64,000 bases of DNA from Flavobacterium nackdongense (GCF_004355225.1 NZ_CP037933.1:1674001-1738000); one strand, 5' to 3'; shown: positions 16,966-25,386, numbered from the stretch's first letter. Numbers and translations are program-made. The notes: generated by a model not told the origin, from the letters alone.

Positions 16966-18015
16966 TTATCCAAATAAATTCCCGCCTTCCAATCTGGCTT
17001 TCAAATGGGCTTGTGCCAATCGGGATCTTTTTCCTTCTGGGCTCAAATCCAAATGCGAGGTTCCGTCTTCGTGCGAAAAATCGAAGCCCAATTGTTCTGT
17101 AACCGTTTTCAAATCCTGAATATGCAATTTGGTGGCAAACTCTTCGCCCGTGTGGGGACAAACCGCCATTCCCATTTTCATTCCTTGTTTTTTATAAATA
17201 TGCGCCCCGATTTGCGCCGGACGCTGAATGATATGAAAAAACTTTCCAAACGGAATCCAAATCAGGAACATAATTACTGTAACTGCGTGAAGTACTGCCA
17301 AGAAATCAAAGGCAAATCCTTTCATAAATTGATACGAATAAGTCAATCCTAAACCAGTTACCGAAATAGCAATTAATAATATAAGTGGCAACAAATCGCC
17401 CTCAAAAGTTTGGGTTGCGATTAATCCGGGATTGGTCAAACGTCTTCTTAAATAATACAATGATCCAAAAATTACCAAATAGGAAGACCAGTTCAAGGCG
17501 TGAAAAGTCAAAAAAGCAATTATCGAATCCAATTCAAAATCCATCACCTTGAAACCAAAAAAGTACGCCTCATAGGTAGAAATAGTGTTGGGCGCCATCG
17601 CAAAGTGAATCCATCCAAAAGTAAGCGGAATGGTAATCAAAAAAGCTGAAGTACAACCCACCGCAATCATAAAATGGGCAACCCAACGGTATTTTCCTCT
17701 GGGATAAATAAACTTTTGAAACGCAATATTCTCTACAGATTCTTTGGTGGCAAACCAAAAATGCGAAAACACTTTTCCGGTTATCAGATAGGTAATTCCG
17801 CGTTTGAAATAAATCCAAGTGGGCGGTCTTTGCAGCCAAACCGAATACCGATATACAATGCCGAAGAAGGCAAAAACAGTTCCGAATAAATACGTGATTA
17901 ATGCTGCATCAAAATTTTGTAAATTTCTGGAACCAAAAAACACAAGGACAATCATAAAAATCGAAAGTCCAGTTGCGATTAAAAGTGCTTTGGTATTAAA
18001 GGTTTTGTTTTTCAT
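16966..18015 (-). CDS. NarI-like cytochrome b membrane subunit
   Basis: A 349-aa integral membrane protein with about seven hydrophobic segments up to residue 265, then a soluble C-terminal tail of about 80 residues (GMAVCPHTGEEF to GGNLFG). The stretch FLAVLHAVTVIMFLIWIPFG, followed by KFFHIIQRP, copies the heme-ligand region of nitrate reductase gamma subunits (two His). Further His in KYRWVAHFM and FLTFHALNW could complete two b hemes. Role inferred: quinol oxidation and electron delivery to the molybdoenzyme. The cytoplasmic tail is longer than in NarI and may dock the other subunits. Confidence 0.78.
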   Translation of the reverse strand: MKNKTFNTKALLIATGLSIFMIVLVFFGSRNLQNFDAALITYLFGTVFAFFGIVYRYSVWLQRPPTWIYFKRGITYLITGKVFSHFWFATKESVENIAFQKFIYPRGKYRWVAHFMIAVGCTSAFLITIPLTFGWIHFAMAPNTISTYEAYFFGFKVMDFELDSIIAFLTFHALNWSSYLVIFGSLYYLRRRLTNPGLIATQTFEGDLLPLILLIAISVTGLGLTYSYQFMKGFAFDFLAVLHAVTVIMFLIWIPFGKFFHIIQRPAQIGAHIYKKQGMKMGMAVCPHTGEEFATKLHIQDLKTVTEQLGFDFSHEDGTSHLDLSPEGKRSRLAQAHLKARLEGGNLFG

Positions 18016-18132
18016 AAAATGTACTAATGCTGTTTAAACAAAATTTCCAAAGTGTTTTGCAATTATCTAAATCCGCAACACCATTTGTTATTACAAAGAA
18101 TCTAGCAGATATAAGAATTTGGATTATTAACT

Positions 18133-19725
18133 CTAACTTGGTCTTTCACATCCTCGACGATTATAAAACCACCAATTTATTATTGTTGCTAAGATAGTAA
18201 AAACAATTAAACCAATAAAGAACTGATTTACAGTTCCGTTGATCGTGATATTATTCCCAATTAATTTTGAAAAGATGAATGGACCAAAAGCTGCAATCGC
18301 GGCAGTCCAACCAATCACACCAGCCGCTTGACGTTGGTTTTCAGCAAAAATGATTGGATATTGACGAAAGGTACCCGCATTGCCAATTCCGGTAAAGAAG
18401 AACATTGCTAGAATCACTCCCACAAACAGCGGAAACTGATCCATACTTGTTGGCGAAACCAATCCTTGAGTTACTAAGATTACCGCTCCAGCTAGAATTC
18501 CAATTCCAGTGATAGTAGTCAAAATAGCGCCCCCTACTTTGTCGGCAACAAATCCAAAAGCAATTCGGCTAGCAGAACCAATCAATGGCCCATAAAAAGC
18601 ATACACCAATGGATCGGGAGCATTGGGAAAATCTCCGTACAAAAATTTAATCATCAACGGAAAGGCAGCCGATAAGCCAGCAAATGTTCCGAAAGTCATC
18701 ATATAAGTAATCGTGCAATACCAAGTGTGTTTGTTTTTGAAAATATCCATTTGCTCTTTGATAGAAGAATGCATCGGAATGCTTTTCAAGTAAAACCAAC
18801 TGATAACAGACAAAATTAGAAGAAAAGGAATAAACCAAAAAGCAGCGGATTGAATGTAAATATCCTTGTTCTGCACCGCTCCATTGTCGGGACTGATTTT
18901 GTTCAAAATTTTCTCAGCCAATTTTGGATTGGCATTAGCAATCGCTTTTGATTTTACTTTTAAAGGCAAAGCGGCAAATATTATGGCATTATCAGACGAG
19001 TTAACTGCAGCAGTAACCGAATCCAATACTGGTTTTTTTACATTCGCTAGAATTTTGGTTTGCACTTCGGCATCTAAATCAGTGAATACTTCTTTTTGTT
19101 TTTCAATGGTTGAATTTTGGAAAACACTAAGGGTTTCCTTCGCATCAATACTTGTAAAAACCGAAGCTGTTCCATAAATGCTCACACTCAATATTAGTGG
19201 AGTAACAAACTGTGCCAGTGACACTCCAAAATTTCCGATTCCGGCTTGAATTCCCAACGCGGTCCCTTTCAATCTTTTTGGAAAAAACAAGCTGGTGCTT
19301 GGCATATAGGAAGAGAAATCACCACCGCCAAAACCACAGGCAAATGCCAAAACGGCAAAGACCCAAAAAGGTGTATTGACATCCATCACGGCAAACCCAA
19401 TGCCTATAACCGGTATTAATTTAATCAACGTAGCCCAAGCCACCACGTGTCTTGTACCAAAAATGGGTAAAATAAAGGTGTGAATAATTCTTAGTATACC
19501 TGCTGCCAAACCGGGTATGGCTGCTAGCCAAAAAAGTTGATCTTTTGAAAAACCAAATCCAAGTCCAGGCAATTTGACGGCTATTACACTCATCAAAAAC
19601 CAAGAGGCAAAAGACAAAATCAATGATAATGTAGTTATCGTCAATGTTTTCCAAGCAATTTTACTTCCCGTGTTTTCCCAAAATTCTTCGTTTTCAGGTT
19701 CCCATTTGTCTAGCCAAGTTTTCAT
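18133..19725 (-). CDS. narK: Nitrate/nitrite transporter NarK (MFS), first copy
   Basis: A 530-aa major facilitator protein of the nitrate/nitrite porter family. The signature ACGFGGGDFSSYMPSTSLFF continues into PKRLKGTALGIQAGIGNFG, and the second-half equivalent FTGIGNAGTFRQYP is present. Compared with usual NarK proteins there is an insert of about 90 residues (roughly 185-275) after TM5. It is rich in Ala, Lys and Val, starts near SIDAKETLSVF, and is expected on the periplasmic face. It lies 64 bp downstream of a second NarK and upstream of the cytochrome b gene in the same orientation. Confidence 0.88.
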   Translation of the reverse strand: MKTWLDKWEPENEEFWENTGSKIAWKTLTITTLSLILSFASWFLMSVIAVKLPGLGFGFSKDQLFWLAAIPGLAAGILRIIHTFILPIFGTRHVVAWATLIKLIPVIGIGFAVMDVNTPFWVFAVLAFACGFGGGDFSSYMPSTSLFFPKRLKGTALGIQAGIGNFGVSLAQFVTPLILSVSIYGTASVFTSIDAKETLSVFQNSTIEKQKEVFTDLDAEVQTKILANVKKPVLDSVTAAVNSSDNAIIFAALPLKVKSKAIANANPKLAEKILNKISPDNGAVQNKDIYIQSAAFWFIPFLLILSVISWFYLKSIPMHSSIKEQMDIFKNKHTWYCTITYMMTFGTFAGLSAAFPLMIKFLYGDFPNAPDPLVYAFYGPLIGSASRIAFGFVADKVGGAILTTITGIGILAGAVILVTQGLVSPTSMDQFPLFVGVILAMFFFTGIGNAGTFRQYPIIFAENQRQAAGVIGWTAAIAAFGPFIFSKLIGNNITINGTVNQFFIGLIVFTILATIINWWFYNRRGCERPS

Positions 19726-19789
19726 ATTGATAGTATTTAAATTAATATTTAATTTTGTCTTTGAAATTCATCATTGACATTGTAATTCC

Positions 19790-21265
19790 TTAATGATTGT
19801 GCTCAATATCTTTGGTAAAACTCGGCGATTTCACTCTCAAAATATTGATAATCGTACGGTGCATCCACAGCAAACAAAGCACCGAAATAATAAAAATAAA
19901 AATCCAAGAACTAGTCCAAAGTCCGGTAGAATTCAAGAGATATCCGAAGATAATAGGACCTACGAAACCACCTAAACCACCGATCAATCCGACCATTCCT
20001 CCCACTACGCCTACTTCATTAGGAAAATATTCTGGTATGTGTTTGAAAACGGCGGCTTTACCGATTCCCCAAGAAATCCCAATCAGAATTACCAGCACCA
20101 AATACACCCACATATTGGCTTCAAACTTAATTTGAGTAATTCCTTTGGCTAGCAATTCTTTCTTTTTGACTTCTTGATTTTGTTGGACTACAATTTCTTG
20201 CCAGGAATTTTTAATCGGTAACATCGATGTGGTTCCGTTTTCTATACTTTCTTTTGAATGTATACTTTGTCCCTTTCCATCAATTTTGATTTCGGTAGCC
20301 GAGATTTGGGTAACTATTCCGCTTTCTGCAGCGAGAACACCCGGTCCCGCTGTAAACACTTCCATCTTAGGAAACATCAATAAAAAACTAATTACTATCG
20401 AAGAACCCAAAACCCAATACATTACTTTTCGAGCGCCAAATTTATCCGACAAATACCCACCCAAAGCTCTAATCACGCCCGATGGCAAACTGAACATTGT
20501 GGCAAACAGTCCTCCCATAACCAATGAGGTTTGGTACACGTTCATAAAATTGGGCAATAACCATTGCGAATACGCCACAAAACAACCAAAAACCAAGAAA
20601 TAATAGGCTCCAAATCGCCAAACTCGAACCGATTTCAACGGGGTTAAAAGCGTTTTGATATTTTTGGAATCGCCAGAAGGTTTTTTGTTTTTGGCAAAAA
20701 AGATAAAAATAAGCCCGATCATAACCAGCACAATGGCATAGGTTATTGGCAGCATTTTCCAACCATCTGTTGGGTCATTTTTCGAAAAAAAATTCAATAA
20801 AGTGGGCGCAACGAAAGTAGTGATGGCCGCACCCGCATTTCCCATTCCGAAAATTCCCAAAGCTCTTCCCTGCCAATTTTGAGGATACCAGACCGAGGTG
20901 AACCCAATTCCAACTGCAAAACTGGTTCCTACCAATCCAAAAAGGAAACTCAAAACGGCAAAACTCCAAAAAGAATCTGCAAATGGCAAGAGCAATAACG
21001 GAACAGAACAAAGCAACAAGAGTGACGAAAAAACAATTTTACCACCAAACTTATCCGTCAAAATTCCGACGGGCAGTCGAAAAATCGACCCTGATAAAAT
21101 AGGAATACCAAGCAACCAACCCACCTCGACTACAGTCCAATTAAAAATGCCTTTGTCGACTAAGAAGGTCACCAAAACTCCATTTAATGTCCAACACGCA
21201 AAACAAATGGTGAAAGCTAATGTATTTAAAAACAATATTTTGTGCGATTGTGATAAATTACTCAT
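19790..21265 (-). CDS. narK: Nitrate/nitrite transporter NarK (MFS), second copy
   Basis: A 491-aa nitrate/nitrite porter and the first gene of the minus-strand nitrate run. Motifs: LVGTSFAVGIGFTSVWYPQN, GRALGIFGMGNAGAAIT and the late GGMVGLIGGLGGFVGPIIFG. It carries its own insert of about 85 residues between late helices (from FTAGPGVLAAESGIVTQIS to ITQIKFEANMW), at a different place from the insert in the 18133 gene. The two paralogues could form a nitrate/proton symporter and nitrate/nitrite antiporter pair, as known for NarK1/NarK2; that assignment is inferred. An Rrf2-like box lies at 21321-21334. Confidence 0.88.
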   Translation of the reverse strand: MSNLSQSHKILFLNTLAFTICFACWTLNGVLVTFLVDKGIFNWTVVEVGWLLGIPILSGSIFRLPVGILTDKFGGKIVFSSLLLLCSVPLLLLPFADSFWSFAVLSFLFGLVGTSFAVGIGFTSVWYPQNWQGRALGIFGMGNAGAAITTFVAPTLLNFFSKNDPTDGWKMLPITYAIVLVMIGLIFIFFAKNKKPSGDSKNIKTLLTPLKSVRVWRFGAYYFLVFGCFVAYSQWLLPNFMNVYQTSLVMGGLFATMFSLPSGVIRALGGYLSDKFGARKVMYWVLGSSIVISFLLMFPKMEVFTAGPGVLAAESGIVTQISATEIKIDGKGQSIHSKESIENGTTSMLPIKNSWQEIVVQQNQEVKKKELLAKGITQIKFEANMWVYLVLVILIGISWGIGKAAVFKHIPEYFPNEVGVVGGMVGLIGGLGGFVGPIIFGYLLNSTGLWTSSWIFIFIISVLCLLWMHRTIINILRVKSPSFTKDIEHNH

Positions 21266-21320
21266 AATCGAAATTTAAATTTTAAAATGTTATAAAAGTA
21301 CAAGTTTATCGTTTAAAAAA

Positions 21321-21334
21321 GGATAAAAATGTCT
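21321..21334 (-). promoter_or_regulatory. Rrf2-type box upstream of narK
   Basis: GGATAAAAATGTCT differs at two positions from the GGACAAAAATGTCC consensus of the other three boxes. Its centre is 62 bp upstream of the narK start codon. Confidence 0.45.
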
Positions 21335-21397
21335 TTTTTTGTTTAAAAAAAGTATTTTAAAAAAAAGATAAATCCCTATTTTTGAATGCGTTGAAAA

Positions 21398-22660
21398 TTA
21401 TTTCAATGAAAATAGTCTGGGATTAAAGGAAATCATTAGCCAAGCCCAATTATTAGTTGATGCAGGATTAGTAACCCCTTTGAGCCGCTCTAAAGTAGCA
21501 GTGGCAAACATTTGAGAATATCCGCCGTTGATTTTAATGTCTTTATGAAGTGCATAACTAAATGTAAAATCGATCTCCGTTCCCAAATAATCATCCATTT
21601 TTTTATTTGACGCATCCAAAACTGTGGCTGGTGCGGAAAAATAATGTGGCATCAAAGTGAATTGCCATTTGTTTTGAGCGTAATTCAAAGTCAAATAAGC
21701 GTCTTGAAGCCCTACACTATTTTGATGATTTCCTACATAAAAATAATCCATAAACCCATTAAAGGCGTGGTTGGTTCCAAAAAGAGGGCTAAAAGATTTT
21801 ATGGAATTACTGGTATCATCCTGATTTTTTCCCGAAAGGAATTCATAGCCGAGCCCTGCCTTGAATTTCTCGGTAACTGCATATCCCAAATTGGCTCCAG
21901 CATACCAAGCGCTAACATTTTTATTGGTACTCTTTCCTGTTTGTCCATACAAACCTAAATTAGTGTCCCATTTTTTTTCTTTGAAGGAAAGATACGTTCC
22001 AAAGGTTTGCTTGTAATCGACATCCAATGGGGTATTGGGTTGACCGTATTCATAGCCCGTATTCAACATTAATAAACTCGTGTTCAATTTGTTTATTCGA
22101 GTATGATACCAAGCGTATTGCATTGACTTGTAACTGGTGGTGTATGCCGCTGTTGGTTCAATTAGGTTTTCAGCATTCGCATTAATAGCAAATCCAAGGT
22201 CCAATTGATGATTTTCAGGATGAAAAGTTAGCAGGACCGCATCGTGACTTTGCCCTTGTTGTGCCCAGTCTAACTCTCCAAAAATACGCTGATTATCATA
22301 GGAAATAACCTGACGTCCCAAACGGCTGCTCCATTTTGAATTGATTTCATATTGCGCCCAACCCTCAAAAACGGCTGTCCCATTTTTGTCCGCTTGCGAA
22401 GTCGTGGTAACATCTCCCCAAGTTCGAATGTTTTGAAGTGATAATTTCAATTTAATTTTTTCCTGTTTGAAGTTTAAATTCAAACGAGAACGTTGTGCGA
22501 TAAATGAAGTTGGACTTTCTCCGTTAGAAATTGGTGCTTTAAAACCGTTTCGGTATTCGTAGCGTGGACGAAGTTGTAAGTTGGCGTCGAATTCTTGGGC
22601 GAAAGCGCTCATTCCTGCCAGTCCGATAATTGATAAAGCGATTGTTTTTAAGGTATTCAT
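21398..22660 (-). CDS. Outer-membrane porin (alginate-export-like beta barrel)
   Basis: A 420-aa protein with a signal peptide (LKTIALSIIGLAGMSAFAQ) and alternating amphipathic strands to a C-terminal phenylalanine-containing end (ISFNPRLFSLK). The opening LQLRPRYEYRNGF and the SRLGRQVISYDNQRIFGE stretch are typical of the alginate_exp-type porins of Bacteroidota. It follows narK and has both a Crp/Fnr-type and an Rrf2-type box in its promoter, so it probably serves the nitrate system as an outer-membrane channel and not alginate export. The substrate is an inference from context. Confidence 0.78.
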   Translation of the reverse strand: MNTLKTIALSIIGLAGMSAFAQEFDANLQLRPRYEYRNGFKAPISNGESPTSFIAQRSRLNLNFKQEKIKLKLSLQNIRTWGDVTTTSQADKNGTAVFEGWAQYEINSKWSSRLGRQVISYDNQRIFGELDWAQQGQSHDAVLLTFHPENHQLDLGFAINANAENLIEPTAAYTTSYKSMQYAWYHTRINKLNTSLLMLNTGYEYGQPNTPLDVDYKQTFGTYLSFKEKKWDTNLGLYGQTGKSTNKNVSAWYAGANLGYAVTEKFKAGLGYEFLSGKNQDDTSNSIKSFSPLFGTNHAFNGFMDYFYVGNHQNSVGLQDAYLTLNYAQNKWQFTLMPHYFSAPATVLDASNKKMDDYLGTEIDFTFSYALHKDIKINGGYSQMFATATLERLKGVTNPASTNNWAWLMISFNPRLFSLK

Positions 22661-22793
22661 ATATTCAGTTAAATTAAAATTTATGTTGTTATCAAAAATA
22701 GACTTTATAAAAAATAAAATTAAAAAAAATATCTTGATAGGCTAATACGTCAAATGACCTCCAAAAGGCATTAAATTATTTTGCAAAATTACT

Positions 22794-22807
22794 AGACAAA
22801 AATGTCC
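22794..22807 (-). promoter_or_regulatory. Rrf2-type box in the porin promoter
   Basis: AGACAAAAATGTCC lies between the Crp/Fnr-type box and the -7 element, where a bound repressor would block RNA polymerase. Confidence 0.6.
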
Positions 22808-22812
22808 TTTAT

Positions 22813-22828
22813 TATGACAGAAGTCATA
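22813..22828 (-). promoter_or_regulatory. Crp/Fnr-type box in the porin promoter
   Basis: TATGACAGAAGTCATA, a palindrome of the form TATGAN6TCATA. Its centre is 33 bp from the centre of a perfect -7 element (TAATTTTG, minus strand, 22784-22791), the position of a class II activator site. Confidence 0.75.
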
Positions 22829-22879
22829 TTTTAATATAAAAGAAAGAAATTCAATCCTGGCGAATCTATTTTTCTTTGG

Positions 22880-22915
22880 AAAGCCGTTTTAAAATATACA
22901 TTTCGAAACGGCTTT
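22880..22915 (-). terminator. Possible terminator after ric1
   Basis: AAAGCCGTTT (22880-22889) and AAACGGCTTT (22906-22915) are perfect complements around a 16-base loop. There is no strong T tract. Confidence 0.4.
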
Positions 22916-23036
22916 AATGTAAGTATTAGGGAGCAAATCGTTTTGAAAACTGCTCAACCTCTACCCTTCTGATAATTAGTGTTCTTTCTGTTTTTGCACA
23001 ACTTTCGGTAAAAACTTAGAATGATTCTGATAGCAT

Positions 23037-23759
23037 TTACGACAATTCTTTTTCCAATTCAATGGCTCCTGGAAAAAGAATATTGTTTTCTAAATGAATG
23101 TGCAGGTGTAAATCTTGTTCAAATTCTTTGAGCAATGCAATTGCCACTCCATAAGTATTGCAAGCATCTTGTGGTGGAGTGTAATTGTTGCTCAAGGCTT
23201 CAATTTTCCTAAATCGTTCGCCTTCGTTTGAATGTTCTTGCATCATGGCTTCAATCGGATTTTGCACCGTTCCAAAAGGAGCGCCTTCCACTTTACAACC
23301 TTCGTGTTGGGCTTTTGCCAATTTTCGAACAAAGGGAAACAATAGTAATTCTTCTTTTTTCATGTGCATCGCCAATTCGCCAGCAGTGGCATAGAAATGT
23401 TCCTTAATTTCAAACAATTCAGGATGGCGTTCCCCGTGAACTCTGCAAATTTTATCCAAATAAGGTAAAATCTCTGCCGTTTTTTCAACTACATAACGAT
23501 GGTGTTTTTTTTCGATATAATCAGCCAATAAATCCAGCGGCCAAGAAGCATAGTCTATGGTTCTGTCTTCTTGTCCCTGAATTATGACATCTAAATCACG
23601 CAACACCATTTTTGAATCTATTTTTTTCTTATCGCAGGCATCAGCAATGTTCCTGTTGCCCTGACAGCAAAAATCTATTCCGTATTTTTTGAACACGGAA
23701 GCCGCACGATAATCTTTGGCCACTAATTCACCAATAATTTGATTTTCTTGAATATTCAT
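23037..23759 (-). CDS. ric: Iron-sulfur cluster repair di-iron protein (RIC/ScdA), first copy
   Basis: A 240-aa RIC-family protein (YtfE/ScdA/DnrN), which restores Fe-S clusters damaged by NO or oxidants using a hemerythrin-like di-iron site. The N-terminal ScdA_N domain is marked by FKKYGIDFCCQGNRNIADAC. The hemerythrin domain supplies His and Glu ligands in KHHRYVVEKT, RVHGERHPEL, HMKKEELLLFPFV, MQEHSNEGERF and LHLHIHLENNILFP. It is about 65% similar by eye to the copy at 24613. The gene follows the Rrf2 regulator at 23828 and has an Rrf2 box at 23792-23805, which fits NO-induced expression. Confidence 0.93.
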   Translation of the reverse strand: MNIQENQIIGELVAKDYRAASVFKKYGIDFCCQGNRNIADACDKKKIDSKMVLRDLDVIIQGQEDRTIDYASWPLDLLADYIEKKHHRYVVEKTAEILPYLDKICRVHGERHPELFEIKEHFYATAGELAMHMKKEELLLFPFVRKLAKAQHEGCKVEGAPFGTVQNPIEAMMQEHSNEGERFRKIEALSNNYTPPQDACNTYGVAIALLKEFEQDLHLHIHLENNILFPGAIELEKELS

Positions 23760-23791
23760 TTTTTTTGTATTTTAAGTTAGTATTTATTATC

Positions 23792-23805
23792 GGACAAAAT
23801 TGTCC
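23792..23805 (-). promoter_or_regulatory. Rrf2-type box upstream of ric1
   Basis: GGACAAAATTGTCC has perfect 5-bp arms (GGACA/TGTCC). Its centre is 39 bp upstream of the ric1 start codon, probably just past the transcription start. Confidence 0.65.
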
Positions 23806-23827
23806 ATTATTATTGCAAATTTTTTTT

Positions 23828-24262
23828 TTAACGTTTCAAAAAGGTTAATCCTTCTTTGAGATCCATTGACAGCGATTTGATTGATGTATTTTCCAGCATT
23901 TTTCTAAGTTCTTCTCGGACAAATTTAAATTGCCCGTGCAACGGACAAGGCTCGTCATCCCCGCATTTTTTTAATCCTAAACCACAACCATTATAAATAG
24001 CATCACCATCGATCGTATTGATTACGGCGCTTAAATTTACTTCCTCAAGTTGCTTTTGGTTCATAGAAAAACCACCGTGAGGTCCTTTATCAGAATTAAT
24101 GATAAAATTTCGAGAAAGCTCTTGCAATATTTTCGAAGTATAAGCCTCAGGTGAATCAACTGCCAACGCAATTTCTTTCAAACCCACCTTTTTGCCCAAC
24201 AGCGATTGCTCAGCAATAAAAATTGATGCTCTAATACCGTATTCACAAGCTTTTGAAAACAT
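23828..24262 (-). CDS. Rrf2-family transcriptional regulator (NsrR-like)
   Basis: A 144-aa winged-helix regulator of the Rrf2 family (NsrR, IscR). The N-terminus MFSKACEYGIRASIFIAEQS and recognition segment SPEAYTSKILQELSRNF are typical. Three cysteines in CGLGLKKCGDDEPC (Cx6Cx5C) would ligate an Fe-S cluster that senses NO or redox state. Its own promoter carries a matching box (24307-24320), which suggests autorepression, plus a Crp/Fnr-type box (24365-24380). It stands next to two RIC repair genes. Best guess: the NO-responsive repressor of ric1, itself, the porin and narK. A paralogue is at 28405. Confidence 0.92.
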   Translation of the reverse strand: MFSKACEYGIRASIFIAEQSLLGKKVGLKEIALAVDSPEAYTSKILQELSRNFIINSDKGPHGGFSMNQKQLEEVNLSAVINTIDGDAIYNGCGLGLKKCGDDEPCPLHGQFKFVREELRKMLENTSIKSLSMDLKEGLTFLKR

Positions 24263-24306
24263 TTTCTATTATTTGAAGACAAAGATACAACATAAATTCG
24301 CATAAC

Positions 24307-24320
24307 GGACAAAAATATCC
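24307..24320 (-). promoter_or_regulatory. Rrf2-type box upstream of rrf2 (autoregulation)
   Basis: GGACAAAAATATCC sits inside a longer imperfect palindrome (AACGGA...TCCGTT, 24304-24323). It lies just downstream of the predicted transcription start, 51 bp before the rrf2 ATG. Confidence 0.65.
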
Positions 24321-24364
24321 GTTATTTATTTTATGCAAAATAAGCACCCAATTAAGTTGCGTTT

Positions 24365-24380
24365 TATGATCTTAATCATA
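24365..24380 (-). promoter_or_regulatory. Crp/Fnr-type box upstream of rrf2
   Basis: TATGATCTTAATCATA has perfect 6-bp arms. Its centre is 33 bp from TTATTTTG (minus strand, 24336-24343), a near-consensus -7 element. Confidence 0.7.
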
Positions 24381-24497
24381 CCCTATGGCATAATTAATTT
24401 TTAATTCTTTCGCAAGAACTATTGAATAAAATTCCCTGAATTTGGATTCATTTTTTATCAACCTCCTGTTAATAAATAAATGATAAAAAAAAGAGAA

Positions 24498-24513
24498 TAT
24501 GACTTAAATCATA
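24498..24513 (+). promoter_or_regulatory. Crp/Fnr-type box upstream of ric2-nrdD
   Basis: TATGACTTAAATCATA. Its centre is 33 bp before TAGAATTA (24535-24542), a weak -7 element. It would drive the ric2, nrdD, glycyl-radical peptide, nrdG and rrf2 run. Confidence 0.65.
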
Positions 24514-24612
24514 GGATATAATTATAATAATAAGTAGAATTATACCCAGAAAAATAATTATAAATCAGAAGCCAATTCACTGATTATTAATCCACTATTA
24601 AAACAATTAACC

Positions 24613-25344
24613 ATGAGCTTACAAGAAATAACAACTATTGGTGATTTTGTAGCCAAGGACTATAGAACTGCTGAAATTTTTACAAAATACGAAATTGATT
24701 TTTGCTGTAAAGGGCAAAGAACCATTGATGAAGTTTGCAAAAAAATGAATCTAAACGAACCCCAATTATTACACGAGTTAAACGCTGTTTTAGCTACAAA
24801 AAATGATTCTGAAAATGATTTTGATTGTTGGTCTTTGGATGTATTGATAGATTATATCGAAAAAACACACCATCGATATGTCGAAGAAAAAACTCAAGCT
24901 CTAATTCCTTTTTTGGATAAATTATGCAACGTTCACGGAGTGAATCATCCTGAATTATGCGAAATAAATGCTCTTTTCAAAGAAGGTGCAAAAGAATTAG
25001 CATCACATATGAAAAAGGAAGAAATGATACTTTTTCCATTTGTCAAAGAAATGATTAATGCCACAAAAAGTCACGGAACCATCGGAAAACCTTTTTTTGA
25101 AACTGTAAAAAATCCGATTTCTGCAATGATGAACGAACATGAAACCGAAGGCGAACGATTTAGAGCAATTTCGGCTTTGACCAATAATTACACGCCACCC
25201 GAAGAGGCTTGCAATACCTACCAAGTAACCTATGCTATGTTGCAAGAATTTGAGCAAGATTTACACAAACATATCCATTTAGAAAGCAATATCTTATTTC
25301 CAAAAGCCAAAGCGCTAGAGAAATTTTTCTCGACAGAAGAATAA
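24613..25344 (+). CDS. ric: Iron-sulfur cluster repair di-iron protein (RIC/ScdA), second copy
   Basis: A 243-aa paralogue of the protein at 23037 with the same order of parts: ScdA_N domain (FTKYEIDFCCKGQRTIDEVC), then a hemerythrin-like domain with THHRYVEEKT, NVHGVNHPEL, HMKKEEMILFPFV, MNEHETEGERF and LHKHIHLESNILFP. It is the first gene of an operon with nrdD (42 bp downstream), so this copy is tied to anaerobic growth while the first copy follows the Rrf2 box. It may protect the radical-SAM and iron enzymes of the anaerobic ribonucleotide reductase; that is inference. Confidence 0.93.
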   Translation: MSLQEITTIGDFVAKDYRTAEIFTKYEIDFCCKGQRTIDEVCKKMNLNEPQLLHELNAVLATKNDSENDFDCWSLDVLIDYIEKTHHRYVEEKTQALIPFLDKLCNVHGVNHPELCEINALFKEGAKELASHMKKEEMILFPFVKEMINATKSHGTIGKPFFETVKNPISAMMNEHETEGERFRAISALTNNYTPPEEACNTYQVTYAMLQEFEQDLHKHIHLESNILFPKAKALEKFFSTEE

Positions 25345-25386
25345 AACAACCACAACCCAACATAAAAACCAAAACCAGTAAAAACT

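Larger units (their letters stand above)
22661..23036. other. Control region between porin and ric1 genes
   Basis: There is no gene here. It contains the porin promoter: -7 element TAATTTTG (22784-22791, minus strand), an Rrf2-type box (22794-22807) and a Crp/Fnr-type box (22813-22828). A hairpin (22880-22915) may end ric1 transcription. The rest shows nothing I can interpret. Confidence 0.6.
24263..24612. other. Divergent control region between rrf2 and ric2
   Basis: No gene lies in these 350 bp. It holds one Rrf2-type box (24307-24320), two Crp/Fnr-type boxes (24365-24380 and 24498-24513) and a -7-like element for each side. Confidence 0.7.
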
